A model generated the notes under the pieces. The model was not told the DNA's origin. It did no database searches and worked only from the letters and a program-made list of their open reading frames with translations. A DNA stretch of 59,534 bases, from positions 1 to 59,534 of the forward strand of contig CAJQLX010000012.1 of assembly GCA_905479265.1 (NCBI GenBank), written 5' to 3'. Shown here piece after piece: positions 1 to 8,664 of the stretch (positions are counted from its first letter, which is position 1; the number at the start of each line of letters is the position of its first letter). A program made the translations under genes and the position numbers. The stretch is from an uncultured Alphaproteobacteria bacterium (GTDB taxonomy: Bacteria; Pseudomonadota; Alphaproteobacteria; UBA7985).

Positions 1-107
1 GACGTCTTATCTATTCCTGCCGCAGGCTCGTCGTCCGTGAAGGTCTTCTTCACCGACATCAGCACCTGATCCATGCTTAAAGCATGCCGCGCCGTATCTT
101 CGCCCAT
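1..107 (-). CDS. PopZ-like (DUF2497) protein, N-terminal fragment, runs off left edge
   Basis: An open frame starts at an ATG at position 107 and continues to the window edge; only 35 residues are visible. A strong ribosome binding site (AGGGGGTTT) lies just upstream of the ATG. The fragment contains SMDQVLMSVKKTFTDDE, which resembles the short N-terminal helix of DUF2497/PopZ polar-organising proteins (usually of the type SMEEILASIRRIIAED). In many alphaproteobacteria a DUF2497 gene lies directly downstream of tolC and upstream of valS, exactly this position. The family forms a polar hub that binds chromosome-segregation and cell-cycle proteins. The assignment rests on one short motif and synteny, so it is tentative. 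Confidence 0.5.
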   Translation of the reverse strand, partial: MGEDTARHALSMDQVLMSVKKTFTDDEPAAGIDKT

Positions 108-185
108 GAGAAACCCCCTGCCCCTACCAACGTCGAAATTGATCGGACAAGGGTAGCGAATCGGGGGATTAAGGTGAAGCGGTTC

Positions 186-1568
186 TTAGCGGTCGTAGAG
201 CAAGGTCGCCAGATTCTGGATTTTCCGGTTCTCAAACTCGCGCTGCGGCTCATAATACTGCACAGGCAGGCCCAAATCACGGGCTGCGAGCTGTCCCATC
301 GCCGCCACCAGATTATATGCGCCCTCCACGACGTCGACTCGAGCCGTCGATGCCGCGACTTGCGCGCCGGTCAAACTCTGCTGTGCGCTGATCACGTCTA
401 TGTTGGTTTTCGTACCCGCGTCGAGCTCGGCTTCGGCGCCACGCAGCGACAATTCCGCAGCATAAATTTGGGACGCACGCGCCTGTCCGACCGCTTGCGC
501 TGTCATGTACTGGTTCCACGCTTGAACCACCTGCAGCTCCACCTGCGACTTGATGGAGCGGAGCTGTTCCTCCAACCGATAAACGGCAATCTCATCCTGC
601 CGCACCTTAGACTTGGAAATCTGCCGATTTCCATACAGCGGGACGCTTACGCCAACAGAGGTGGAGAAGTTCGTGGTTCCGCCGCCGTTCAGGATGTCTT
701 GGTTTCGCTGCGCGCTGAGGCCCAATTGGTAAGATGGCTTCAGCTCAGCTTGCGTCACCTTCATCTTCGCGATGGCCTCCTCCAGCGCCACCACACCAGA
801 CTTCACCGCCGGGTTCCCCGCCAGCGCGACGGACATCGCCTCTTGCAGGTTCGCAGGCATACTCGCCGGCAACGGTGGGAAAATCAGGCTTTGCGGCGGG
901 GAGCCAAAGATCTGCTGGTAAGACGCCTGCGCGATGGCAAGGTTGCCCCGTGCCTGCTGAACCCCTGCCTGTGCGTCAGCTAGTGACGCGCTGACTTGAG
1001 CAATATCTGTGCGGGTTCCGGAGCCTGCATCATAACGCGATTGTGCGGCTTCAAGCTGACGCTCCAGCAACGTGATGTTGCTCGCCTGCAGGGAGATCGC
1101 CGATTGCGCTTGAATCACCCCCAAGTAGGCTTGGATGCCAGAAAGGATGATATTCTGTTCATTTTGGTCATAACCAACCCAACCAGCCTCAATCGACTTT
1201 CGGGTCTGCACCACACCGCCGGAGATCACCGGGGAAATGGTCTGACTGACCGACAACCCACCAGCGAGACTTCCACTCGTCGTAAAGTCGCCCGTATCAC
1301 GCAGAATTTCGTTGTACGTCCGGCCATAGCTCGTCTGCCATGTGGACGAGACTTGTGGCAGCGCGTTCGCGGCAACTTGGTTGAAGACTTCGTTTGTGGT
1401 CTCAGCGGCATAGCGGGCCGCCATGAGATCGGGGCTCGAATTGTAGAGTTTAACCAATGCCTGATTCAGCGTGTCAGCTTTCGCCGACGCACTCACCACC
1501 ATCATCGTCCCAACAAGAGTCACCCCCGCTACGCACACGCGCTTCAGGAAGGGTGCATTTCGCACCAT
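186..1568 (-). CDS. tolC: TolC family outer membrane channel protein
   Basis: The 460-residue protein starts with a signal peptide (basic MVRNAPFLKR, hydrophobic stretch, then SASAKA before DTLNQAL). It has the two-fold repeated outer-membrane-efflux architecture of TolC: long Ala/Gln/Ser-rich helices alternating with short beta segments, for example RYDAGSGTRTDIAQVSASLA and its repeat AELDAGTKTNIDVISAQQSL. TolC forms a trimeric outer membrane duct for type I secretion and RND efflux. Length is normal for the family. The start is supported by GGGGAT ahead of the ATG. It lies between pcm and the PopZ-like gene, the standard rhodobacterial order. The conserved C-terminal DLGLPVQYYEP is usual for alphaproteobacterial TolC. 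Confidence 0.93.
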   Translation of the reverse strand: MVRNAPFLKRVCVAGVTLVGTMMVVSASAKADTLNQALVKLYNSSPDLMAARYAAETTNEVFNQVAANALPQVSSTWQTSYGRTYNEILRDTGDFTTSGSLAGGLSVSQTISPVISGGVVQTRKSIEAGWVGYDQNEQNIILSGIQAYLGVIQAQSAISLQASNITLLERQLEAAQSRYDAGSGTRTDIAQVSASLADAQAGVQQARGNLAIAQASYQQIFGSPPQSLIFPPLPASMPANLQEAMSVALAGNPAVKSGVVALEEAIAKMKVTQAELKPSYQLGLSAQRNQDILNGGGTTNFSTSVGVSVPLYGNRQISKSKVRQDEIAVYRLEEQLRSIKSQVELQVVQAWNQYMTAQAVGQARASQIYAAELSLRGAEAELDAGTKTNIDVISAQQSLTGAQVAASTARVDVVEGAYNLVAAMGQLAARDLGLPVQYYEPQREFENRKIQNLATLLYDR

Positions 1569-1697
1569 CGCTCGATCCCCAGCATTTTGCTTTTTATTAT
1601 GCGACGAACATAGCTGGGGTTTGCGGGTAAGAGAAGGACATGTCTCAAAAATTTCGCAAATTAATCGCTTGCGAAATGAAAAAGTGGCGAAAAAGCC

Positions 1698-2381
1698 CTA
1701 GAAAGTGAATTTTTTAGGAGCAAGAAACTCAGGCAGATTCGGAATTGCGGCGTCAAACGCCGAAACTTCGCCCAAGTGGCCGCCAAATTTCGTAAACAGA
1801 GTCGCCGCGCCGTATCCCTCGTTCGATTCGGAAACGACGGCGATGGCTCGGCCACCGTCTTCGAGGAAGTCCACAAGATTGCTGGGGACTTGAGCGACAG
1901 ATCCACCGAACAGGATGACATCGAACGGGCCGTGCTCGGCCGCGGCTTCCATCAAAGCGCCCTGCTCGATCACGATGTTGGTAATCCCCATGGCCTCAAT
2001 CGTTTCGCCCGCCATTGCTGCCAAGCTGGAAACGCTTTCTTCGGCGACAACAGTTTGCGCGACGCGGGACAAAACAGCTGCCGCGTATCCGGATCCTGCG
2101 CCAACGACCAGCGCGTGGGCGTTAGAGTCGGCCTGCAATGCCTGAATCATCCGTGCGAGAACCCGGGGTTCCATGACACAACGGCCACCGTCTAAGGCGA
2201 TATCGTCGTCAACGTAGGCGATCCCGCGCAAGTCTTCGGGAACAAACGCCTCTCGCGCCACGCTTTCGATCGCTTCAATCACCGCTTCGTCGGTAACGTT
2301 GTTGGTTCGAATTTGCGATTCCACCATGTTTGCACGGCGTGCATCAAAACCGGTCTCAGAGGTGCTGCTGATCGAAGACAT
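1698..2381 (-). CDS. pcm: Protein-L-isoaspartate O-methyltransferase family protein
   Basis: This 227-residue protein belongs to the PIMT family of SAM-dependent methyltransferases, which repair isoaspartyl residues in damaged proteins. Visible features are the N-terminal RRANMVESQIRTNNVTDEAV block, REAFVPEDLR, and SAM motif I VVGAGSGYAAAVLS, followed by FDVILFGGSV. The frame is open 20 codons further upstream, but MSSISS (2381) has GGGAAAG just before it and the upstream extension has no homology look, so 2381 was chosen; 2393 is an alternative. Rhodobacterial copies beside tolC are often divergent from classical Pcm, and whether this one repairs isoaspartate or has another substrate cannot be read from sequence. 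Confidence 0.85.
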   Translation of the reverse strand: MSSISSTSETGFDARRANMVESQIRTNNVTDEAVIEAIESVAREAFVPEDLRGIAYVDDDIALDGGRCVMEPRVLARMIQALQADSNAHALVVGAGSGYAAAVLSRVAQTVVAEESVSSLAAMAGETIEAMGITNIVIEQGALMEAAAEHGPFDVILFGGSVAQVPSNLVDFLEDGGRAIAVVSESNEGYGAATLFTKFGGHLGEVSAFDAAIPNLPEFLAPKKFTF

Positions 2382-2483
2382 AGACTTTCCCATTAACAAG
2401 GAGATGTTGTTCCAAAAGGTTCTTAAAGTGCCTTTGCCCACAGCAGAAGCGCGAAAAACGCCATGCGCTGTTCGAATTTTTGC

Positions 2484-2915
2484 TTAGACACGCTTTCGAG
2501 CCGCGTCTTGGATCGCCGTGACCATCGACGCCAGCCCATTTTTGCGCGTTGGGCTCAAGTGATCGTCCAGACCAATCTCGCTGATAAACGCGGGCGGATT
2601 GTTGAGAATTTCTGTAGCAGGTTGGTCGTCGTAGACTTTCAGCATCAGGGCGACCAAACCCTTTACGATCGCAGCGTCAGACGTCCCGCGCAGGCGAATG
2701 CGCCCGGCATCATCGCTGGAATTGACCAGCCAAACCTGACTCTGACATCCCTTGAGCAAATTGGTTTCCACCATCTCCTCCGACGAAAGCACGGGCATCG
2801 CCTCCCCCATCTGGATGATGTAGCGATAGCGGTCCATCCAATCATCGAAGAACGAAAAGTCTTCGATAAGTTCTGCCTGAATTTCGGAAACTGAGGCTTT
2901 GTTCGTCATAGACAT
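2484..2915 (-). CDS. sufE: SufE family cysteine desulfurase sulfur acceptor
   Basis: A 143-residue SufE protein. SufE accepts persulfide sulfur from the SufS cysteine desulfurase and passes it to SufB for Fe-S cluster assembly in the cytoplasm. The acceptor cysteine is Cys57 in the family motif LLKGCQSQVWL, and the N-terminal EDFSFFDDWMDRYRYIIQMG matches the helix that opens SufE proteins. Length is typical. There are no suf genes around it; stand-alone sufE genes are common in this order. Start is the ATG at 2915, with a second ATG two codons later that could equally be used. Confidence 0.93.
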   Translation of the reverse strand: MSMTNKASVSEIQAELIEDFSFFDDWMDRYRYIIQMGEAMPVLSSEEMVETNLLKGCQSQVWLVNSSDDAGRIRLRGTSDAAIVKGLVALMLKVYDDQPATEILNNPPAFISEIGLDDHLSPTRKNGLASMVTAIQDAARKRV

Positions 2916-3095
2916 TCAACCTTTGGGTTCAAAAAGGGGATAACTTTTTAACATAATGCCGTCACAACCGTTGCAAATGCGGTGCATCAGCCTGTTTTTC
3001 CCTGTGGTTCGTGATACAAATGACTGATCGGCAGGCAGTAAATGATCATGCCGAGCAGAAAAACAATTGTCTAAAAACTCTCGAGGGATAGATCC

Positions 3096-4103
3096 GTGAA
3101 ACGTATTATGGCGTTCGCAGCAGCTGCAATTGCTGTTGCTGGTACTGCAGCAGCTGACTTCATGCCTGCTGTTATCTTCGATATGGGCGGTAAGTTCGAC
3201 AAGTCTTTCAACGAAAGCGCATACAATGGCGCTGAGCGTTTCAAAGCTGAAACCGACGTTGAATACCTTGAGTTCGAAATCACCGACCCGTCTCAGCGTG
3301 AAGGCGCACTGCGTCAAATGGCTGAGCTTGGCGCAAACCCTATCGTCGTGATGGGCTTTGCTCAGGCTGACGCTATGGCCGTTGTGGCAGCTGAATTCCC
3401 TGACACCAACTTCGGCATCGTCGATGTTGGCTGGCTTGGCGGCGACAACCTTCGTCAATACATCTACAAAGAGCACGAAGGTTCGTTCCTCGTTGGTGCT
3501 CTCGCAGCAATGGCGTCCGAGACCGGTGCTGTATCCTTCGTTGGCGGCATGGACATTCCGCTGATCCGTCGTTTCGCCTGTGGTTACGAGCAGGGCGTTC
3601 GCGCTGTAAATGCTGACGCGACCGTGATCGTAAACATGACCGGCACCACACCTGCTGCTTGGGGCAACCCAACCCGCGGTGCAGAATTGGCACGTGGCCA
3701 GTTCGACCAAGGCGCTGATGTTGTGTTCGCGGCTGCTGGTGGTACCGGCGTTGGCGTATACCAGGCTGCTGCCGATTCCGGCAAAATGGCCATCGGTGTA
3801 GACGCAAACCAGAACTACCTGCACCCCGGTGTGATGCTTTCCTCCATGGTTAAGCGCGTAGACAACGCTGTTTACGACACGTTCATGTCCGCAATGAACG
3901 ATGAGTTCGAAGCTGGCGTATTCGACCTGGGCTTGGCTGAAGCTGGCGTAGGCGCTGCAATGGACGAGTACAACGCTGACATGGTTTCCGACGAAATGAT
4001 GGCTTCTCTCGCTGAGCTTGAGGCAGGAATCATCGCTGGTGACATTGTTGTACAAAACTTCACCGACGCAGACTTCTCCTTCGAAGGTTCCTGCGTGAAC
4101 TAA
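3096..4103 (+). CDS. BMP family ABC transporter substrate-binding protein (nucleoside-type)
   Basis: A 335-residue periplasmic binding protein of the BMP/Med/PnrA family, whose characterised members bind purine or pyrimidine nucleosides. A signal peptide MKRIMAFAAAAIAVAGTAAA is cut before DFMPAV; no lipobox is present, as expected for a Gram-negative soluble binding protein. Family landmarks are FDMGGKFDKSFNESAYNGAE near the N-terminus and GAVSFVGGMDIPLIRRFACG in the middle. The start is GTG, set by GAGGGA seven bases upstream; an internal ATG would lose the basic n-region. A strong terminator follows the gene, consistent with higher expression than the transporter genes behind it. Substrate is inferred from the salvage genes downstream. 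Confidence 0.93.
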   Translation: MKRIMAFAAAAIAVAGTAAADFMPAVIFDMGGKFDKSFNESAYNGAERFKAETDVEYLEFEITDPSQREGALRQMAELGANPIVVMGFAQADAMAVVAAEFPDTNFGIVDVGWLGGDNLRQYIYKEHEGSFLVGALAAMASETGAVSFVGGMDIPLIRRFACGYEQGVRAVNADATVIVNMTGTTPAAWGNPTRGAELARGQFDQGADVVFAAAGGTGVGVYQAAADSGKMAIGVDANQNYLHPGVMLSSMVKRVDNAVYDTFMSAMNDEFEAGVFDLGLAEAGVGAAMDEYNADMVSDEMMASLAELEAGIIAGDIVVQNFTDADFSFEGSCVN

Positions 4104-4160
4104 GTTTGATGGCGGGGAAGGCCGGAAACGGCCTGCCCTCACCGTTAAAACATATCGTAA

Positions 4161-4202
4161 AAATGCCGTTGCTCCCGCCGAGCAACGGCATTTTGCGTTT
4201 TG
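4161..4202 (+). terminator. Intrinsic terminator after bmp
   Basis: A 14-bp perfect stem (4161-4174 with 4180-4193) with a CCGCC loop is followed by TTTTGCGTTTT. It separates the highly expressed binding protein gene from the ATPase and permease genes. Confidence 0.88.
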
Positions 4203-4427
4203 GGGTTGGGCGCCTAAGGAACGGCGGGAAACCGTTCAGGATTCGGAGTTATCCGCTTTAATCTCAGCTTATGTTTGCCTTTTTACCTGATTTAAGGTCG
4301 AAATCAGGCCAAAGGCGCTTCCTGCCTTTGGGTTGGTGCGGTGGCAAACGCACGGGCCGGTCATTCTTTGCGCTGGAAACGGGGTTATCCCCTACCAAGC
4401 GCAGGATATTTTGAGCTAAATAGACGC
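4203..4427 (+). promoter_or_regulatory. Hairpin-rich leader ahead of the nucleoside importer ATPase gene
   Basis: Between the bmp terminator and the ATPase ATG there is no gene, but there are four hairpins in series. One pairs 4219-4224 with 4232-4237 (GAACGG/CCGTTC). The second pairs 4277-4282 plus 4286-4293 with 4301-4308 plus 4311-4316. The third pairs 4336-4340 with 4349-4353 (GTGCG/CGCAC). The fourth pairs 4369-4376 with 4395-4403 and encloses GGGGTTATCCCC. In addition CCAAAGGC (4309-4316) can pair perfectly with GCCTTTGG (4324-4331), which would open the base of the second hairpin. This looks like a regulated or processed mRNA leader. No known riboswitch consensus was recognised. Confidence 0.45.
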
Positions 4428-5963
4428 ATGACAAACTTAGCAATCGAACTGAACAGCATTTCGAAATCCTTTGGCCCCGTTCAGGCCAACAAGGATATCG
4501 ATCTCGCCGTCGAAACGGGCACGATCCACGGGATCGTTGGCGAAAATGGCGCAGGGAAATCGACGCTGATGTCGATCCTCTACGGGTTCTATGTCCCCGA
4601 TGAAGGATCCATCAACGTGTTCGGCGAACCGCTTGAGTTCAACTCCTCGCAAAAAGCCATCGAAGCCGGCATTGGCATGGTCCACCAGCACTTCATGCTG
4701 GGCGAGCCTTTCACGGTTTTGGAAAACATTATTCTTGGCGCTGAAGGTGGGTTTCTGCTCGGCGGTGCCATGTCCAAGGCGCGGAAAGCGCTGCTGGATC
4801 TGTCCGAGCGCTATGGGCTGAGTGTTGACCCCGATGCTGTGATCGGCACCCTGCCCGTCGGTGTGCAGCAACGTGTGGAAATCCTGAAAGCCCTGTACCG
4901 CGGTGCCAAGGTATTGATCCTCGACGAGCCAACAGGCGTGCTGACCCCGCAAGAGGCGGACGCCCTGTTCGATATTTTGCGCTCGTTGAAGGAGCAGGGA
5001 ACAACGATCCTGCTGATCACGCATAAACTGCACGAAATCATGGATGTTACGGACCGAGTTTCGGTTATTCGCCGGGGCGAAATGGTTGGGCACAGAGAAA
5101 CAGCCGCAACCTCCCCCGAAGAGCTGGCCGAATTAATGGTTGGTCGCAAAGTCCTGCTGGAAGTCGATAAGGCTCCGGCTCAGCCCAAGGACGTCGCGCT
5201 ATCCGTGCGGAACTTGGACTATGTGGACGAGCGCGGCATTCAGCGCCTGTCCAATGTCTCTTTCGATGTTAAGGCCGGCGAAATTCTGGGCGTCGCCGGT
5301 GTTTCCGGAAACGGACAAGCCTATTTGCTCGAAGTGCTGTCCGGCATGCACACGGCAACCGGCGGCGCGATTACCATCAACGGTGAACCGCTGGCCAGCA
5401 CCCCCGACACTGTGCGGGGGCAGTCCATTGGCCACGTCCCCGAGGACCGGCAGCACATGGGCTTGGTGACATCATTCCCGGCATGGGAGTCGGGCATTTT
5501 GGGTTTCCAAGCCTCTGCGCTCTATTGCAACGGCGGCGCCATGAAAACCAAGGCGATTAAAGACGCCATGGGCGCGCTGATGGAAAAGTTCGATGTGCGC
5601 CCCCCGAATCCTTTATTGGGAACGGCAAAGTTCTCTGGCGGCAACCAGCAAAAAATTGTCTTGGCCCGCGAAATCGACAAAGCGCCAGACGTCCTGCTGG
5701 TTGGGCAACCGACCCGTGGTGTCGATATTGGCGCGATTGAGTTCATCCACCGTCAAATCATCGCAATGCGCGATGCTGGCGCAGCGATCTTGCTGGTCAG
5801 TGTGGAGCTCGAAGAAGTCCTGAGCCTTTCCGACCGCGTAGTCGCCATGTTCGACGGCTTTTGCTCGCCCGATCGGATCACAGCGGAAACGGACGAACGC
5901 AGTCTGGGCTTGCTCATGGCTGGTGAATTTGAGCGAACCACCAGTGAGGGGATGGCAGCATGA
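4428..5963 (+). CDS. Two-domain ABC importer ATPase (nucleoside, BMP-type)
   Basis: The 511-residue protein carries two ABC domains as in RbsA/YufO-type importers. The first has Walker [10 protein letters not shown] (38-46), a degenerate signature VGVQQRVEI and Walker [10 protein letters not shown]. The second has a degenerate Walker A (GVSGNGQAY, no GKS) and a clear signature [15 protein letters not shown]. One sound and one degenerate site is normal for this class. It energises uptake through the two permeases encoded next. The frame is open for 29 more codons upstream, but that stretch is the structured leader and homology starts at [16 protein letters not shown], so the ATG at 4428 was chosen although its ribosome binding site is weak. 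It overlaps the next gene by 4 bases. Confidence 0.92.
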   Translation: MTNLAIELNSISKSFGPVQANKDIDLAVETGTIHGIVGENGAGKSTLMSILYGFYVPDEGSINVFGEPLEFNSSQKAIEAGIGMVHQHFMLGEPFTVLENIILGAEGGFLLGGAMSKARKALLDLSERYGLSVDPDAVIGTLPVGVQQRVEILKALYRGAKVLILDEPTGVLTPQEADALFDILRSLKEQGTTILLITHKLHEIMDVTDRVSVIRRGEMVGHRETAATSPEELAELMVGRKVLLEVDKAPAQPKDVALSVRNLDYVDERGIQRLSNVSFDVKAGEILGVAGVSGNGQAYLLEVLSGMHTATGGAITINGEPLASTPDTVRGQSIGHVPEDRQHMGLVTSFPAWESGILGFQASALYCNGGAMKTKAIKDAMGALMEKFDVRPPNPLLGTAKFSGGNQQKIVLAREIDKAPDVLLVGQPTRGVDIGAIEFIHRQIIAMRDAGAAILLVSVELEEVLSLSDRVVAMFDGFCSPDRITAETDERSLGLLMAGEFERTTSEGMAA

Positions 5964-7258
5964 GCCAGTCACGCGAACTCCATCCGATCATCAACTACGG
6001 CGTCGTTCCGATCCTGCAGCTCGTGCTGGCATTCGCCGTCGCAGGCTTGCTGATTGTTTTGATCGGCCAGAACCCGGTTCAGGCGGTGCAATTGTACGTC
6101 ACGGACGTTCTGCTCAGCCCCGTTGGGATTGGTCAGTCGATCTACTACGGCACCACGCTGATGTTCACCGGAATGGCGGTTGCCTTGGCCTTCCATGCCG
6201 GCTTGTTCAACATCGGCGGTGAGGGCCAAGGGCTGGTCGGCGGTATCGCCATGACCGGTATCGCGCTGCTCATGATGGGGCATTTTACCGGCGACGTCGG
6301 GCTGTTGGTGCCAGGCTTTTTGGCGGTCCCCCTGCTGTTTATCTTTGCCGCTCTGGGCGGAGCAGCATGGGCAGCGATCCCCGGTTATTTGCAAGCCTAT
6401 CGCGGCTCGCACCTGGTGATTACCACCATTATGTTCAACGCCATCGCGTTCTCGCTGGTGCTGTTCCTGCTGACCGGCTGGTTCCAGAATCCAGAAACGC
6501 CCGGCGATCCAAAATCGCCGCTATACCCCGAAAGCTGGTGGCTGTGGAAGCTCGGCGACTACTTCCAATATCAACTGGTTGGCTTGGAAGCACAGTATCA
6601 GGAATTCAAGGACGCTGGCCTGAAGGTCAAGGACATCAAGGCCCAACACGCTGAGTTCTGGGAACAGCGCTCGCTGGCACGGTCGATGAAGAACAGCGCG
6701 GCGAACGTGTCGTTCTTGTTCGCTTTGCTGCTGGCGGTCGGGTTCTGGTTTTTCGTGTGGCGCACCAAGTGGGGCTACGCCATCCGCGCCATTGGCTTCA
6801 ACCAAACCGCCGCGCGCTATGGCGGCGTCAACGTTCCACGCACGATGGTGATGACGGTCTGCCTGTCTGGCGCGCTGGCTGGTCTAGCGATGACAAACAT
6901 CATCCTTGGCAATGGCTCAGACTCCGAACACGTATTGCGAGAAACCGGGCTTGTGGGGCTGGGGTTTGTTGGCATTGCCGTCGCGCTCATGGGCCGAAAT
7001 CATCCCTTTGGCATCATTCTCGCGGCGCTGCTGTTCGGCTCGCTGTTCCAATGGGGCGAAGTCATCCAGCTCAAAGGACAGTTCATCCGACCAAAGCTCG
7101 ACATCGATAAAGAGATCGTTGTTGCGCTCCAAGGTCTCGTCGTCCTGTTCACCGGTGCGCTGTATCTGATGGTGGTTTGGGGCGTTCAGTGGTTCGCGCG
7201 GCGCGTGCTGGGCGGCTGGGGCTTTGCCAAAGAAGAAGTTGGTGAGGAGCGCGCGTGA
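5960..7258 (+). CDS. BMP-type ABC importer permease, first subunit
   Basis: A 432-residue membrane protein of the BPD_transp_2 class (as YufP/RbsC). It has about nine to ten hydrophobic segments and the family motif AFHAGLFNIGGEGQGLVGG. The central cytoplasmic or periplasmic loop is large and charged (about residues 175-240, WLWKLGDYFQYQLVGLEAQY and on). Such a loop is common in BMP-linked first permeases. It starts in an ATGA overlap with the ATPase stop codon, so the two genes are translationally coupled, and it ends in an overlap with the second permease. It should pair with that permease as a heterodimer in the inner membrane. Confidence 0.92.
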   Translation: MSQSRELHPIINYGVVPILQLVLAFAVAGLLIVLIGQNPVQAVQLYVTDVLLSPVGIGQSIYYGTTLMFTGMAVALAFHAGLFNIGGEGQGLVGGIAMTGIALLMMGHFTGDVGLLVPGFLAVPLLFIFAALGGAAWAAIPGYLQAYRGSHLVITTIMFNAIAFSLVLFLLTGWFQNPETPGDPKSPLYPESWWLWKLGDYFQYQLVGLEAQYQEFKDAGLKVKDIKAQHAEFWEQRSLARSMKNSAANVSFLFALLLAVGFWFFVWRTKWGYAIRAIGFNQTAARYGGVNVPRTMVMTVCLSGALAGLAMTNIILGNGSDSEHVLRETGLVGLGFVGIAVALMGRNHPFGIILAALLFGSLFQWGEVIQLKGQFIRPKLDIDKEIVVALQGLVVLFTGALYLMVVWGVQWFARRVLGGWGFAKEEVGEERA

Positions 7259-8250
7259 TGGACTTCCTCGAACTCCTGCTTTCACTGGCGCAATCCACCC
7301 TGCGCTTCACCCCCATTCTGATTTTCGCAGCGATGGCAGGCGTGTTCTCAGAGCGCGCTGGAATCGTTGATATTGGTCTGGAAGGCAAACTGCTGATTGG
7401 TGCGTTTGTCAGCGCGACCGTCGCACACTACGTCGGCTTTGGCCTCGCAGGCATGCTGGCCGCGATGGGCGCCTGTATCGTCTTTGGCTGGCTGCACGGT
7501 TTGGCGACCATCACCTTCCGCGGTGACCACGTGATCTCGGGCTTGGCCATCAACTTCCTTGCCGTTGGCCTGACCAAAACCATCGGACATGCCTTATTCG
7601 CCAAAGGCGGGGATACGCCGAATTTGGGTGGCCCAGATTCGACGGGATGGGAACGCTTACAAGCGCTGATCCCCAAGCAAGTCTGGCTCGACATCGCGCC
7701 GGGATTGAGTGAAAACCCGCTGCTGCTCAGTATTGTCTCCATCCACGGTTGGCTGATCATCTTGGCCTTCGTTACGGTCTTCGGAACGTGGTGGGTGCTG
7801 ATGCAAACGCGGTTTGGCCTGCGCCTTCGCTTTGTGGGGGAGGAGCCGCAAGCGATTGATACAGCCGGGGCCAGCGTCACCGCCTATCGCTTCGCCGCCG
7901 TAACAATCGCCGGAGCCCTGTGCGGGATCGGCGGCGCGTATCTTTCGACCTCGAACATCGCCAGCTTCACGCCGGGCATGTCGGCAGACATGGGTTACCT
8001 TGCGCTGGCCGCCGTGATCTTCGGCAAGTGGCGTCCGTTCCAAGCTATGCTGGGCTGTTTGCTGTTCGGGTTCCTGTTCGCGGTAAAAGACCGTTTGGAC
8101 GGCGCGTCTCAAGGCATTCTAACCCAGATCCCAAGCCAGTTCTTCGAAGCCCTGCCGTACATCCTCGTTGTTGTGGTTCTGGCTGGTTTTGTCGGAACAG
8201 CGCGCGCGCCTAAAGCGGTGGGCCGACCCTATGTCAAGGAGCGTGAATAG
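7258..8250 (+). CDS. BMP-type ABC importer permease, second subunit
   Basis: A 330-residue inner membrane permease (YufQ-like) with motif SERAGIVDIGLEGKLLIGAF, the counterpart of the NIGGEGQ motif in the first permease. Its repeat-rich hydrophobic segments and GMSADMGYLALAAVIFGKW near the C-terminus fit the family. The start could be GTG at 7255 or ATG at 7258; ATG lies eight bases after GAGGAG and overlaps the previous stop by one base (TGATG), so it was preferred. The gene ends in an overlap with the cytidine deaminase start, placing uptake and salvage in one transcript. Confidence 0.92.
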   Translation: MDFLELLLSLAQSTLRFTPILIFAAMAGVFSERAGIVDIGLEGKLLIGAFVSATVAHYVGFGLAGMLAAMGACIVFGWLHGLATITFRGDHVISGLAINFLAVGLTKTIGHALFAKGGDTPNLGGPDSTGWERLQALIPKQVWLDIAPGLSENPLLLSIVSIHGWLIILAFVTVFGTWWVLMQTRFGLRLRFVGEEPQAIDTAGASVTAYRFAAVTIAGALCGIGGAYLSTSNIASFTPGMSADMGYLALAAVIFGKWRPFQAMLGCLLFGFLFAVKDRLDGASQGILTQIPSQFFEALPYILVVVVLAGFVGTARAPKAVGRPYVKERE

Positions 8251-8654
8251 TGTCCCAAGACCTCTTCGAAGCTGCCAAAGCAGCTCAAGCGCGCGCCCAC
8301 GCGCCGTACTCCAACTTCTTCGTTGGCGCGGCAATCCGGGATGAGAACGGCGACGTACACGCCGGCTGCAACATTGAAAATGCGGCCTACCCCTCGGGCT
8401 GGTGCGCGGAACCCGCTGCCATTTCCCATATGATTGTGGCCGGTGGGTTGAAGGTGAAAGAGCTGCTGGTCATTGGCAACTCTGAGGATCCTTGCATGCC
8501 CTGTGGTCTGTGCCGTCAGCGCCTGCTGGAGTTCATCGATGATACCTCCAGCGTCACCGTTCACCTTGCGCACCCCGAACGCGGCGTTATCAAGACGCTG
8601 ACGTTTGCCGATCTCTACCCCCACGTCTTTGGCGCGGAACAACTGCACAGCTAG
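8250..8654 (+). CDS. cdd: Cytidine deaminase
   Basis: This 134-residue protein is a homotetramer-type cytidine deaminase, converting cytidine and deoxycytidine to uridine and deoxyuridine in the cytoplasm. The zinc site is intact: C52-A-E54, with Glu54 as the catalytic proton shuttle, and P84-C85-x-x-C88. APYSNFFVGAAI and NIENAAYPSGWCAEPAAI are family blocks. The start is GTG at 8250, whose G is also the last base of the permease stop. The gene sits between the importer and thymidine phosphorylase, so imported cytidine is deaminated and then phosphorolysed. Confidence 0.96.
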   Translation: MSQDLFEAAKAAQARAHAPYSNFFVGAAIRDENGDVHAGCNIENAAYPSGWCAEPAAISHMIVAGGLKVKELLVIGNSEDPCMPCGLCRQRLLEFIDDTSSVTVHLAHPERGVIKTLTFADLYPHVFGAEQLHS

Positions 8655-8664
8655 GAGCCCTTCT

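Noticed and set aside
84-983. A 299-codon plus-strand frame opposite tolC
   Set aside because: Shadow of tolC; it is Arg/Leu/His-rich and has no ribosome binding site.
2916-4142. A 408-codon open frame on the minus strand opposite the BMP binding-protein gene
   Set aside because: It is exactly antisense to a gene with strong family identity; its translation is rich in His, Cys and Ser without domain character, as expected for a shadow frame.
4428-5963. Walker A loss in the second ATPase half as gene decay
   Set aside because: A degenerate second site is the rule in RbsA/YufO-type double ATPases, so it is not a sign of decay.
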